Positions 43,222 through 53,224 of a stretch of 64,000 nucleotides of DNA are shown here, one piece after another (position 1 is the stretch's first letter; each line of letters begins with the position of its first letter). The notes under the pieces are model-generated. The model did not search any database, was not told the DNA's origin, and saw nothing but the letters and a program-made list of their open reading frames with translations. The stretch is from contig NMRB01000122.1 in the NCBI GenBank assembly GCA_002633025.1, forward strand, positions 151,817 through 215,816, in the 5' to 3' direction. The DNA is from Notospermus geniculatus (Eukaryota; Nemertea; Pilidiophora; Heteronemertea; Lineidae). The position numbers were made by a program, and so were the translations under genes.

Positions 43222-43356
43222 GGGGCCATATTCACGAAGCCTTCGCAACTTTGCGTGCACGCAAGTCAATTGTTTGGCTCCACATGCCCTATTGTTCACT
43301 GACTGCCTCACAATAGATTTGCGTGCACGCAAAGTTGCAAACATAAATATGGCCCC
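43222..43356. repeat. GGGGCCATATT hairpin MITE, third copy
   Basis: Identical to 26108-26242; part of the exact-copy patch. Confidence 0.85.
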
Positions 43357-43646
43357 AGGCTTGCAAATAGGCTGAATGTCATTTGTAATATGGACATCCT
43401 AACAAGTTCAGACAAAAACATTGTTTAGTGGTGCTGTCTACCGTAAAGAAGCTAAGTTCCCGTAGGTTTTATGAGCTTCGACTAGCTGTTAACGAGGGAC
43501 ATGTACCACCTGCTTCCGAAGGTATCGTTGTCTTTTCTTACGAGGTAATTAGGAAAAATGGACATCTTCTTTATTGGTGGTAGCCTGAATGCCAAAAACT
43601 AGCTCCCACAGCTTCAAATATGCTGGGAGCATTACACTTTTACTTT

Positions 43647-43868
43647 AGCCTCGATAGCCGAGTGGTTATCACGTCCGCTTAGCAAGCGGGCCATATGTGA
43701 TTTCATTCCTGTCTTCACGTCCGTCGCATGGGACAGTAAGCCGTGGTGCCTTGTACCTTGTTTCTTTGCAAGGGCAAGTAAAAGACCCCATCCAAGTGAG
43801 GAACATGAGTAACTTGAGATGATATCTTCCATACTTACCAGGGCCAATAATGTTATGGCTTCCTGGTG
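43647..43868 (+). mobile_element. SINE-T copy, uninterrupted allele
   Basis: Counterpart of 26532-27905 without the transposon: CATGAGTAACTTGAGATG is the empty site. Shows that the ACTTGA duplication in A is new. The B-box segment is deleted as in A. Confidence 0.9.
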
Positions 43869-43990
43869 TGATGGCTGGCATTGCTGACCACAGAGCAATC
43901 TGTTGATATCTTCGAATCGAACTCCTGCACTGACACTTTTGATATGATAATGTTGGAGGAGCTAGATCGCAGTGGCAAAGCCAGGTCTCT
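43869..43990 (+). repeat. TTCGAA dispersed repeat, block B
   Basis: Counterpart of 27907-28030. Confidence 0.7.
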
Positions 43991-43998
43991 GTGACCTT

Positions 43999-44465
43999 AA
44001 GCTCCTTTCACACCGGACCTGAATAGAGTTGTTTTGTGCGGCGTACCGAGTACGCCAAAATTAGGCTGCATACTCATGAAATAGATGTTGCTACTCGCAG
44101 GATCAGCGTAGTCCCTGAACCCACACAAAGCAAACGTACGCAACACTACGCCCTTCCATACGTAACACTACGCCAGCCTCAAAGGATCTTTCGTCGGACT
44201 GTCATAGGGTAGCGTACTATTGCATAAGATGTGGCGTACAGTAGCATAGTGTTGCGCAGACTTGCATAAAAACTGCGTATATTCTGCGTCCAGTGCTCTA
44301 CGCTGAAAGTACGCGGATTTTTTACATCGATCTCACGTACACCTTTGTATCCCTCGACGTATTGCCACGTAGGCCAGCGTAAGCACAGCGTAGGGCAGCG
44401 TAAGCTCAGCTATTCGGTATGCCGCACTATGCAACTCTACGTAGGCCTGATGTGAAGGGGGCTTT
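43999..44465. repeat. TTTCACACCGGACC element, block B
   Basis: Fuller copy than 28043-28494: the left arm includes GTGCGGCGTACCGAGTACGC, which pairs with GAGCTATTCGGTATGCCGCAC-type sequence at the right end. Confidence 0.82.
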
Positions 44466-45068
44466 ACTGATTTTGGTGTATTCGTTTGGCCCCCCCCCAC
44501 TGTCAAAGGATGGTGTAGGCCTACCAATATTTATGACCAACCACTCCACGGTGGCCAGCTACTCCCTGGTTCACACCGACACTACGTCCACCGGAAATAA
44601 AGGCGCTACTTGGTCCGCGGTTGAACATCACTGATTTCCCAAGATTGGAAGTATACATGTCAATTGCTTAAGGTGGAGGCAAAAAAGTGAGTGGACAGCA
44701 AAAACTATGATAGATTGATTGGGCAAATGGTCCCTGCGGGAAGCGACTTCCCCACGCTTCTTCCTGTTCTAGTTGCCATAAGATTGATGGTGGTACTTTG
44801 CCGTTTATTTTTTTGGTCATTGTTTGTGGAGCTTATCTCATAAAATAGGCGAATGTGTGAGGTACACGGCTTATTTATGTAATGTGCATCTAGTCTGTGT
44901 TTATGGAAACTGCTGAACGTATTAGGTTTATGGTCATTGGGGCCTTATTTGTGGAGAACGACAAAAAACCTCCAGCTTACATTGAAGTGAAGCCTGCTGC
45001 ACATAAGTAAATTTTCATCTCCTGGCCCTGATTGACGAAGAGTCAAAGTGGAGTTGTGGGTGATAGTG

Positions 45069-45510
45069 CATTGAACCCCTCGCAGCTACTATATGGCAGA
45101 ACTTTACCCGCCATCCATGGAGGGTTTCCTTTATGGCCTAGTGGTTGGCGTGTTGGCCTCGGAGTGAGAAGTTAAAGTAACGTAGAGCGTGGTAAGTACA
45201 TGGATGGGTGACCGGCGCAAATACGATACATCTGGCAGACCTTCCCAGTCGAACCTGGAAAGTGTAGTTAAGCACTAAGACGGAGAGTGGCACTAAGTGA
45301 CTCGAGGACGAGTCATCTCTGTCCGAAGGGGGAGATGGTGCATTGAACCCCTTGCAACTAATATATGACATGGCTTAACCCGCCAGCCATGGAGGATTTC
45401 CTTTATGGCTGCGGTTGGTGCATTGGCCTCAGAGGTAGAAGTTAAGCAACGTAGAGCGCGGTCAGTACATGGATGGGTGACTGGCGTGAGTATGATACAT
45501 GTCCTCTTGT
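45069..45510 (+). mobile_element. SINE-5S tandem dimer, block B
   Basis: Units start at CATTGAACCCC 45069 and 45341 (272 bases apart; A lost about 36 bases of unit 1). Unit 1 includes CTCGCAGCTACTATATGGC. Unit 2 keeps GAAGTTAAGCAACGTAGAG, GCGGTCAGTACATGGATGGG and TGACTGGCG. Confidence 0.87.
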
Positions 45511-45966
45511 GTGGTATCACCTCGTCTGACTTTCCAGTTCCTGCTTGTAGTTCTGCCTCTTTGAACTTTCACTGCATGATAAATCTGGCTAACATTTCTG
45601 ATTCCAAAAACCCTTTCTTGGCTTCAGACAAGACTTCCTCAAAGTTTTCAAACTCTGCTTCTCATCAAAGATCTCCACGCAATCTTGCAAATCATTGTAG
45701 AGTGGCTTTTAATATAATTTGATCAAAAGTTCACTGAGGTATCCTCGTCTAGAAGCCCTTCAAGTTTTATATCAAAGATGTATAGACTGGTAAGATTTCA
45801 TGAAGATGCCTGAAGGTTGTGATTATTCATGGTTTGCTGTCACAGTGCAGTATCGATGGTTTTCAAACGCCTTTGTTCTTTGCGTTTCAGTTGATTTCAA
45901 ACTTAGAGGGTGTCCCAAAAAAAGTCTAGGCAACCTCAGAATTTAGATTCCTTGGCTCCTGATGGG

Positions 45967-46573
45967 GGGTCTTCTTGCGTGAAAAATACCCTTTACTTCA
46001 TCAAATCAGTCAAGCCAATCAAAAATTATGTATTTTTTTGCAGCAGCAACATCACACTGTAAAAACATCATCAGAGGAACATCCACCATCTTGACAGTCA
46101 AATTGACGTCAGATTATGTCATCAACCCACGTGGCACACTTTGTTGTCGGCGCAAGTGGAGTGTGTGTAGTTAGATAAAGTCTGGCAACACCTATCTTCG
46201 ACCTAATGAAATGCGCAAGTCATGTAATGTGACAGAGCTTTGCGGTTTATAATCATGCCTGTCGATCACTTGTGGTCGTTCCCGATTGTTCGTGTTGTCC
46301 ACCGGTGATTCAATAGCCGCGTGTGATTAAAGGTCCGTGGAAAATCCAACGATCGATTTCCTAACTTCCGCATTCCATTAGGTCAAAGATAGATGTTGCC
46401 AGACTTTAATTTGAAGCTTCGTAACCCTTTTGGATCTTAAGCTTATATGACGGGGTGGAGTCCATGACAGGTTACTGTGCACCTGTGTGGGGTCTTTTAC
46501 TTGCCCTGGCATAGACACTCAGGTACAAGGGACCACGTCTTTGAATCTCATCCGACAGGCTCTAATGAGGAAG
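45967..46573. other. Segment present only in block B
   Basis: About 600 bases absent from A, where a G-run sits instead. It contains an inverted-repeat element (46174-46409) and, near 46488-46545, GGGGTCTTTTACTTGCCC and GGTACAAGGGACCACG, the reverse of the SINE-T/SINE-L shared body. Confidence 0.75.
46174..46409. repeat. Inverted-repeat element, AAAGTCTGGCAACA type
   Basis: Left GATAAAGTCTGGCAACACC, ATCTTCGACCTAATGAAATG and right, in reverse complement, TTAAAGTCTGGCAACATC, ATCTTTGACCTAATGGAATG. About 236 bp, no coding capacity. Confidence 0.8.
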
Positions 46574-46705
46574 TTACCGGTCCCAGAACGTCATGAAATT
46601 TGACGTCACAGGGCAGAAATGCACGCCACAGCGTCGTCCATAATGACGTGGGTGCCGTGGCTCACGCACTTGACGCCAAATTTTGCGACGTTCTAGGACC
46701 GGTAA
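46574..46705. repeat. TTACCGGTCC hairpin element, block B
   Basis: Counterpart of 29977-30108, almost identical. Confidence 0.8.
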
Positions 46706-46763
46706 CAGGCGGCCACCGACGGCAGAAAAGTTCCCCATTGGTTAACAGCTTTTCACATACATG

Positions 46764-46845
46764 TCCTGGCCGGGGATCGAAGCCACGCACTGACCCTGTT
46801 AGGATTGAAAGTCAAGCATGTTAGACCGCTCGAACCACCGGGCCA
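46764..46845 (-). repeat. tRNA-like SINE head (SINE-L), block B
   Basis: Counterpart of 30165-30246, with one base inserted in the A box (CGCTCGAACCACC). Confidence 0.5.
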
Positions 46846-47349
46846 AGACATAGCTTCCTACCAGATTCGAACCCACAGACCCTCACAAACAAATGAAAGG
46901 TGAATGCGTGGGAAGTGTACTGTTACTGAAAGAAGATGGGAAAATTGTCAGATATGAATCACATGACTCTGCTGATAGGAAGAGTGAAGGCATTCAGGAA
47001 GAATGACACCGAGGGGAACGGAGTCAAGAGGAAATTAAAGCTACGCACCTGCCCGCTGTGTTATTTCCTGGTCTGATTACACCAGGGTGAATGGCGACGA
47101 ACTGATATGACATAGACACACCGCCGTACTACTCGTTCATGGATACAACATGTTGGAGTACATGTACGTCGAAGACATCTTCGTTTGTGTGTTTTTCTGG
47201 TGCTTCGAAACGTGATCGTATAAAGCTAATCTTGAACAACACGTACGGAATGGATTTGGTGACTGATCTTTTCATGAATATTCTGTTCATTGCCCTGCAT
47301 ACAAGCAACTAAAGTCAACTCAGATGTTTCCTCTGCCAGGTATAGTTGC

Positions 47350-47610
47350 CCTGGCCTGGTGGTTGAGTGGTTTGTCCTGGTCTGGTGGTCAAGTGGTTTG
47401 TCCTGGCCTGGTGGTCGAATGGATGTCCTGGCCTGGTGGGCAAGTGGTTTGACACGCCTGACTTTCGACCATGTGCGTGGGTTCGATCCCATGGCCAGCA
47501 GGACATGTACAAGAAAAGTGTGAACCAATTAGGTCGAATGAGACTAAAAGCCGTGGTCCCTTGTACCTGAGTGTCTATGCAAGGGCAAGTAAAAGACCCC
47601 ACGCAGGTGG
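47350..47610 (+). mobile_element. SINE-L with amplified A box and SINE-T-like body
   Basis: Four tandem units of 25-26 bases (47350, 47376, 47402, 47427), each CCTGGCCTGGTGGTYRARTGG-like, repeat the A-box region of a tRNA-like head. The last continues TTTGACACGCCTGACTTTCG, then B box GGGTTCGATCCCATGGCC. The body from 47550 (CCGTGGTCCCTTGTACC, CTATGCAAGGGCAAGTAAAA, GACCCCACGCAGGTGG) matches the SINE-T body. No SINE-T 3' end follows. Confidence 0.7.
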
Positions 47611-49430
47611 ACAGTATGGATGAGGGCATTGCAAATCAGTCCAATCTCAAAGAGAACACAGTTGGCCTTTCGAAGTTGATCAAGCTGGTCTGTTGAATGC
47701 TTTACTAAACATACATGGTCAGCAATAAACAATGCAAGTGCACGCAGCTTGTGCAGCAGCGTATCTGATAATACAGTCCGAGCCTTCACCTTCCTGGGCC
47801 CTGAGGCCTGACCAAGCCACATCATTCAACAGATTTTACTTTGTGTGTACATCGTCAAGCAAATCGGTCAAAAAGCCTAGAGGAACACCTGCCAATGAAC
47901 CCAGATTGCTCATAACTGATATGTACCTCCCTCTGTCATTAGACTATTATGTCCAACCCAGTGAGCACATGGTCCATGGACCATTTCATTTCAGGGTACT
48001 ATATCGTACCCTCAAATTTCTTTAGGGTATTATATTTGTACCCAAATTACCCTTTGGACCCTGCCCACCTATTTTGCCGCTGTGCATGCCATTTCATAAC
48101 AACTTTCAAATGGAGACGAATCTGCGCCATCACATGATGGCTCTAGTTGTCACAGGTCATCAGGGTGTGAAACCTCAGGGCTGGTGTCAGTGACAGGAGC
48201 TGGTCAAAGCCACGTACATGTCAGGCTTCCAAGATGTCAGGGTTTGTACCATTGGACCAGTTGCCAGGTTCGACATGGATTGGATGTCCAAAGGGAAGGG
48301 GCATACGGCACTTGCAGCAAAATTTGGATGTCCGAAAGCCTTCTTGAAGGAGAGGAGCAGAAAGTCATATTAGCCGTGGTTACACTACATGAAATCCCGG
48401 GGTTTTTTGCGGTCACACCTATGAATTGCCGGGCTTCAAGAAACCCGTGTCTGAAAAACACGGGTTTTGGGAACACGGCAAACTCGCCGTGCTTTTCAAA
48501 ATCCCCGTGTTTTCGTTAGTTCTTAGCATGCCTACAGATGGCGCAGCCACAAAGTAACGTTGTTTTCGTGCCAAATCTGGCATCCAGAAGCGATCAACTG
48601 AATGCCCGTGGATGCCAGAGTTGGCTGCCAGTGGATCCTGGTGAGAGCACACCTGCCCAAACTTGGCGTTCAGTAGCACTTTTCGGGCCATTGAGGCTGC
48701 CATTTTGAAATCATGGGACATCAAGACGCAAGCTGATTGGACGAAGCCTTGCCGCCGACTCCAAGTCTTGCTGCCATCCGTAGCACACTTGGCTGCTTCG
48801 GGAGTTCACAGGCGTCCAAAATCAAACATGTTTGATATCTGGAGTTCAGTGGCGTCCGGCGGTACATTGGGGATTTTTCTGGCATTCGGACATTGGCGTC
48901 GAAAAAATGCCTCTGTACGCCGAAGTTGGCGGCCAGTGTACTGCATGCTTAACAGATATGCAAATTCGGAGAGTTTGAAAAAAATTGGTTAATACAGTTC
49001 TGTCTTTTCGAAATTGGGGTACAGTGCGGCGTAAAACCATAAAACCAAGTTCAGCACATTCGATGGTTCGGTGTTTTCAACTGCCGGAAACTAGATCCTC
49101 ATTAATGTATAGGGGCTAGAAGAGCCATCAGTCGTGCATTGATCATTTGTTACTGGCTGATGACAGCCAAAAGGCATTCAGAATCAACCTAATATCGTAC
49201 ATCGTCACGGTTGGACTGTATGTATGATCATCTTGCCGCGGGCTCTTGCCACATCTACAGCAGACATATGTATGCAGTTATTGACAGAGGCATAATTATA
49301 ACATCCAGGAAATCCTATAATCATTCTGGCGGTTGGCATATTATTGGCGGAGTGGTACTACATGTGTCCTTGTCTTCTTCGGCAGTGGGGCTTCCTGGTT
49401 GGGCACACTTACTGGGCTACAAATTGCAAT
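47611..49430. other. Single-copy DNA, no gene supported
   Basis: Frames up to 111 codons (48184-48519) have no recognisable domain. AAACCCGTGTCTGAAAAACA at about 48440 begins a small hairpin with CGGGTTTT. GGCGTCCGGCGG and related TTGGCGGCCAGT words recur loosely at 48500-48950. Nothing is clearly a gene. Confidence 0.4.
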
Positions 49431-49500
49431 TGATAGCCTAGTGGTTATCACATCTGCTTAGCAAGCGGCAGATCTTGGGTTCGAATCCAGCCCGGGTTCG
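49431..49500 (+). mobile_element. SINE-T head fragment
   Basis: TGATAGCCTAGTGGTTATC, loop TTAGCAA and B box GGGTTCGAATCC, all intact; cut off at GCCCGGGTTCG. It is the most tRNA-like copy in this part of the window. Confidence 0.82.
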
Positions 49501-49656
49501 AAACAACAGACCCTTGCATTAGGCATCAATCTCCAGCACTAAGGGGCAGCACGCCAAGGCCAAATCCTCATCTTAAAAAAAAGATGGTTCAATGACCTAT
49601 GTTAAACAAGGCGTCCCTCAGTACCCTGCGAGTAGTCCAAACAATCTCTGAACCCC

Positions 49657-49970
49657 ATCTTTGATGATCGAAGGCCGATCTGCTCACCACTACGTTACAC
49701 CGCACATCACCCTTCGAGAAAGTGACCGGTCCACGGCGTATCTGCCGCCTCGAGAAGAAGAGGCCAATCAGAATCGGTGTTGTAAAATTTGAATCGTGGT
49801 ACAAAGAGTTGTAGCCAAAGACCCGATATAAAGTGTCATATGATTGGTCGACCGGTAAAGTTGGCATGGTGCCAAGATACGCCGCCGACTGGTCTATTTC
49901 TCGAAGGGTGATGTGTGATGTAATGCAGCCATGGAGAGCAGATCGGCCTTCGATTATCGAAGATGCTGAA
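49657..49970. repeat. Inverted-repeat element, about 314 bp
   Basis: Arms 49657-49747 (TTTGATGATCGAAGGCCG, CACATCACCCTTCGAGAAA, CACGGCGTATCT) and 49868-49970 in reverse complement. The 120-base spacer is unique. No coding capacity. Confidence 0.8.
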
Positions 49971-50005
49971 CCCAAGCAGTTTTATGTTATGCAATGGGTC
50001 ACATA

Positions 50006-50160
50006 TAAAGCGGGTGATCCACTGTCGCGATTTTGGCTTGAGACGCGCTTGCGTTCCCTTGCGGTTACCTTAAAAGGACATCCGATTGCCATATAAGGCG
50101 ATCGCAAGGGACCGCAACCCTGTCTCAAGCCCAAATCGCAACAGTGGATTCACCGCTTAA
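50006..50160. repeat. Hairpin element, AAGCGGGTGATCC type
   Basis: Left GCGGGTGATCCACTGTCG, TTTTGGCTTGAGAC, TTCCCTTGCGGT; right, in reverse complement, GCGGTGAATCCACTGTTG, TTTGGGCTTGAGAC, GTCCCTTGCGAT. It begins 36 bases after the previous element. Confidence 0.85.
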
Positions 50161-50644
50161 AGGAGACACAGTTAAAGAGCATGAAATAGAAATGGGTTTC
50201 TAAGGTGAAAGACATCGATCGCTTCCTACCAGATTCGAACCCATAGGAATCTTTACCCAGTTTTATAAGTGTACCGTGGGTCTAGTTTTGTCTTGCAATA
50301 TTGATGTTGTTAATGTATCCTGTGACTTAACACAGCAATATTTGCCCATATTAGTGAAAAAAACATTACTGCTATCGACAACATGTATAGAGTGTACAGG
50401 TTGCCCCATTGGAAACCAATTACCAGGTGTAGGGTAGACCACTCAGAATGTTATTGAGGACTGAAGTATTCTTGACTACGTACGGTGAAGCGGGACATCT
50501 GCAGGGTTTCCGAATATTGACATGATGTCAAGTAGAGTCTGTCAACAGAGGACATGAAAAGCTGGTTGTACAGACTTGCTTGACCCGCTGTAAATGTTAT
50601 GACTTCGTAAATTCAGACCTTACAGCAATGGAAAATATTAACAG

Positions 50645-51075
50645 TGCATTTAATTGCTTGCAGCTACAATATGGCACGGCCTAACCTGCCGATCATGGAG
50701 GATTTCCTTTATGGCCTAGTGGTTGGCGTGTTGGTCTCGGCCGCCTCGCAGCAATGTTAAGCAACGTAGATCATGGTCAGTACTTGGATGGGTGACTGGC
50801 ACGTACATGATTGTATATTAAATCTGGCAGACCTTCCCAGTCGAACCTGAAAGTGTAGATTGGCACTGAGATGCAGAGTGGCGCTAAGTGACTCGAGGAT
50901 GAGTCATCTCTGTCCGAAGGGGGAGATGGTGCATTGAACCCCTTGCAGCTATGGCACGGCACAGCTTAACCCGCCGGCCATGGAAGATTTCCTTTATGGC
51001 CTAGTGATTGGCACATTGGCCTCTGAGATAGAAATTATGGAATGTATATCGTGGTCAGTACACGGATAGGTGAAT
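50645..51075 (+). mobile_element. SINE-5S tandem dimer
   Basis: Units at 50645 (GCATTTAATTGCTTGCAGC) and 50932 (CATTGAACCCCTTGCAGC). Unit 1: TATGGCCTAGTGGTTGGCG, TGTTAAGCAACGTAGATC, GGTCAGTACTTGGATGGG and TGACTGGCACG, then the linker CCTGAAAGTGTAG. Unit 2 is degraded (AAATTATGGAATGTATATCG). A third independent dimer with the same unit order. Confidence 0.85.
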
Positions 51076-51079
51076 GCCG

Positions 51080-51215
51080 CTTAAGCCGCCCATACATGTT
51101 CAATAGTATCGCACAATATGAGGACCAAAATGGGCACCCATCATGCCAGAAGCACATGCCCATATTTTGGGCTCCATATTGTGCAATAATATTGATCGTG
51201 CATGGCCCGCTTTAT
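51080..51215. repeat. Hairpin element, GCGGGCCATGCACG type
   Basis: Left CTTAAGCCGCCCATACATG, TATCGCACAATATGAGG, CCAAAATGGGCA; right, in reverse complement, AAAGCGGGCCATGCACG, TATTGCACAATATGGAG, CCAAAATATGGGCA. 136 bp. Confidence 0.8.
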
Positions 51216-51518
51216 AATACATTTGGTATATACCAGCTTTAAGGCAAGTCCTATTGCTAGTTAATTGACCTTTCACAAATCATGGCATCAGACATTTCTG
51301 ACGATGTTAATCGCGTCACTTGGTGCCATTTCATAGCTGGATTCACCCAAGATCGAAATTGCATGCTTTGTAAATGTTAGCGGCGATGATGGCGTTGATG
51401 ATGGATGCATAGTGCCTGGATGATCGGAGTCACAATAGCTTCAAAGGTCAGTAACATGACCTGCATGGCATGCCTGTTTAACCTTTGGTGGTCCTGAAAG
51501 CTGTGATGTCATGGCTTG
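51216..51518. other. No gene or repeat recognised
   Basis: Single-copy DNA up to the gap. Confidence 0.4.
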
Positions 51519-52081
51519 NNNNNNNNNNNNNNNNNNNNNNNNNNNNNNNNNNNNNNNNNNNNNNNNNNNNNNNNNNNNNNNNNNNNNNNNNNNNNNNNNN
51601 NNNNNNNNNNNNNNNNNNNNNNNNNNNNNNNNNNNNNNNNNNNNNNNNNNNNNNNNNNNNNNNNNNNNNNNNNNNNNNNNNNNNNNNNNNNNNNNNNNNN
51701 NNNNNNNNNNNNNNNNNNNNNNNNNNNNNNNNNNNNNNNNNNNNNNNNNNNNNNNNNNNNNNNNNNNNNNNNNNNNNNNNNNNNNNNNNNNNNNNNNNNN
51801 NNNNNNNNNNNNNNNNNNNNNNNNNNNNNNNNNNNNNNNNNNNNNNNNNNNNNNNNNNNNNNNNNNNNNNNNNNNNNNNNNNNNNNNNNNNNNNNNNNNN
51901 NNNNNNNNNNNNNNNNNNNNNNNNNNNNNNNNNNNNNNNNNNNNNNNNNNNNNNNNNNNNNNNNNNNNNNNNNNNNNNNNNNNNNNNNNNNNNNNNNNNN
52001 NNNNNNNNNNNNNNNNNNNNNNNNNNNNNNNNNNNNNNNNNNNNNNNNNNNNNNNNNNNNNNNNNNNNNNNNNNNNNNNNN
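51519..52081. other. Assembly gap, 563 N
   Basis: The right edge falls inside a 301-bp tandem repeat, so the gap probably hides more units. Confidence 1.
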
Positions 52082-52740
52082 AAACTGCGATTACGCCTTT
52101 AATACTGAACGGAATTTCACAAAATTTTTATGGTAGGCTCATCTAGCAAGGGTACATAATATACTCTGCGGGTTTTCAATTACATTCATTTTTCAGCCCT
52201 GTAGGGGGCGCTTTGTAAAAACCACATAAGTTCCCTTCCGCTCTGTAACTTATGAACGACTGAAAATTTTGGGTTGATATTTGATGGGGGGATGTACCAT
52301 GGGCCAACGGTGTGTCGCGTGAAAGAATCGGCCAAATCCGATTTTACACTTTGCCACCAGGGGGCCAAAAGCCAAAACACAAAAACTGCGATTACGCCTT
52401 TAATACTGAACGGAATTTCACAAAATTTTTATGGTAGGCTCATGTAGCAAGGGTACATAATATACTTTGTGGGTTTTCAATTACATTCATTTTTCAGCCC
52501 TGTAGGGGGCGCTTTGTAAAAACCACATAAGTTCCCTTCCGCTCTGTAACTTTGGAATGACTGAAAATTTTGGGTTGATATTTGGTGGAGGGATGTATCA
52601 TGGGCCAACGGTGTGTCGCGTCAAAGAATCGACCAAATCTGATTTTCCACTTTGCCACCAGGGGGCCAAAAAGCCGAATCACATAAACTGTGATTGTGCC
52701 ATTAATACTGAACGGAATCTTCAAAATACATGCCCGTCGG
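52082..52740. repeat. 301-bp tandem repeat with CTCF-like motif
   Basis: Units start at AAACTGCGATTACGCC 52082, 52383 and (diverged) 52685. Each has ACTGAACGGAATTTCAC, TTTTTATGGTAGGCTCAT, CCTGTAGGGGGCGCTTTG, TGGGCCAACGGTGTGTCGCG and TTTGCCACCAGGGGGCC. CCACCAGGGGGC lies at 52354-52365 and 52655-52666. Shares phrases with the AGCTCACC repeat (GCCAAAACACAAAAACTGCG). Incomplete because of the gap. Confidence 0.9.
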
Positions 52741-52911
52741 ACTTGCACCCGGGGCGACGGGGGACGTTCAATGCTGTGCTTGTTAAAAACTGCTTCTGAA
52801 GGAGGCTAGAGTTTCTGCAGTGACTGTGCTCTAAGCAAGGTTGTCTTTTTAACAATCGTCCTCGAAAAGAAGGAGAATTTGTGGCCATCTTTTGAGATTT
52901 GAACTTGTCTC

Positions 52912-53224
52912 AGGTTGTTACAGTCCTCTCAAAGTGTTTTGTTTTGCTCCGTACCTACGCTTCACAAACCACTGCTTCGAATGGCCGGTATTCTGCCGAT
53001 TTACCGCCAGATGGCACCACTACTGTCCAACCAATCAGCGCCCGCCATCAGGCTGTAACTGAGCAAAATCCTAAAACACTTTCTCCAGCGCGGTAGAGCG
53101 TGGCAGTGGGAACAGTAGTGGTGCCATCTGGCGGTAAATCGGCAGAATGCCGGCCATTCGAAGCAGTGGTTTGTGAAGCCTAGGTACGCGAAACAAAACA
53201 CTGCGAGAGGAGTGTACAGGTTGT
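52912..53224. repeat. Long inverted-repeat element, about 313 bp
   Basis: Arms of about 115 bases: 52912-53027 (GTTACAGTCCTCTC, AGTGTTTTGTTTTGC, GTACCTACGCTTCACAAAC, CACTGCTTCGAATGGCCGG, ATTCTGCCGATTTACCGCC, AGATGGCACCACTACTGT) and 53106-53224 in reverse complement. The spacer of about 80 bases has ACCAATCAGCGCCCGCC. No coding capacity. Confidence 0.88.

Larger units (their letters stand above)
42515..43628. repeat. Exact copy of block A sequence inside block B
   Basis: Co-linear with 25401-26514 without an indel (constant offset 17114) and without a mismatch in the stretches I compared. It includes the SINE-T at 42953-43204 and the hairpin at 43222-43356. The true B version of the first part is already present at 41192-42065 with differences. 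From 43629 onward B-type differences return. Confidence 0.9.
31684..47395. repeat. Duplicated block, copy B
   Basis: Homologue of 18333-31066 in the same orientation, 15.7 kb because of extra sequence: 33437-34883, 37476-38655 (repeat plus gap), the 84-bp array, 42066-43628 (insertion, N join and copied patch) and 45967-46573. It lacks the four A-only elements. Confidence 0.92.

Noticed and set aside
49431-49500. Functional tRNA gene
   Set aside because: A and B boxes are good, but the acceptor stem does not pair and the sequence matches the SINE-T head base for base.
51485-52146. Open frames of 205-211 codons
   Set aside because: They consist almost entirely of gap N.
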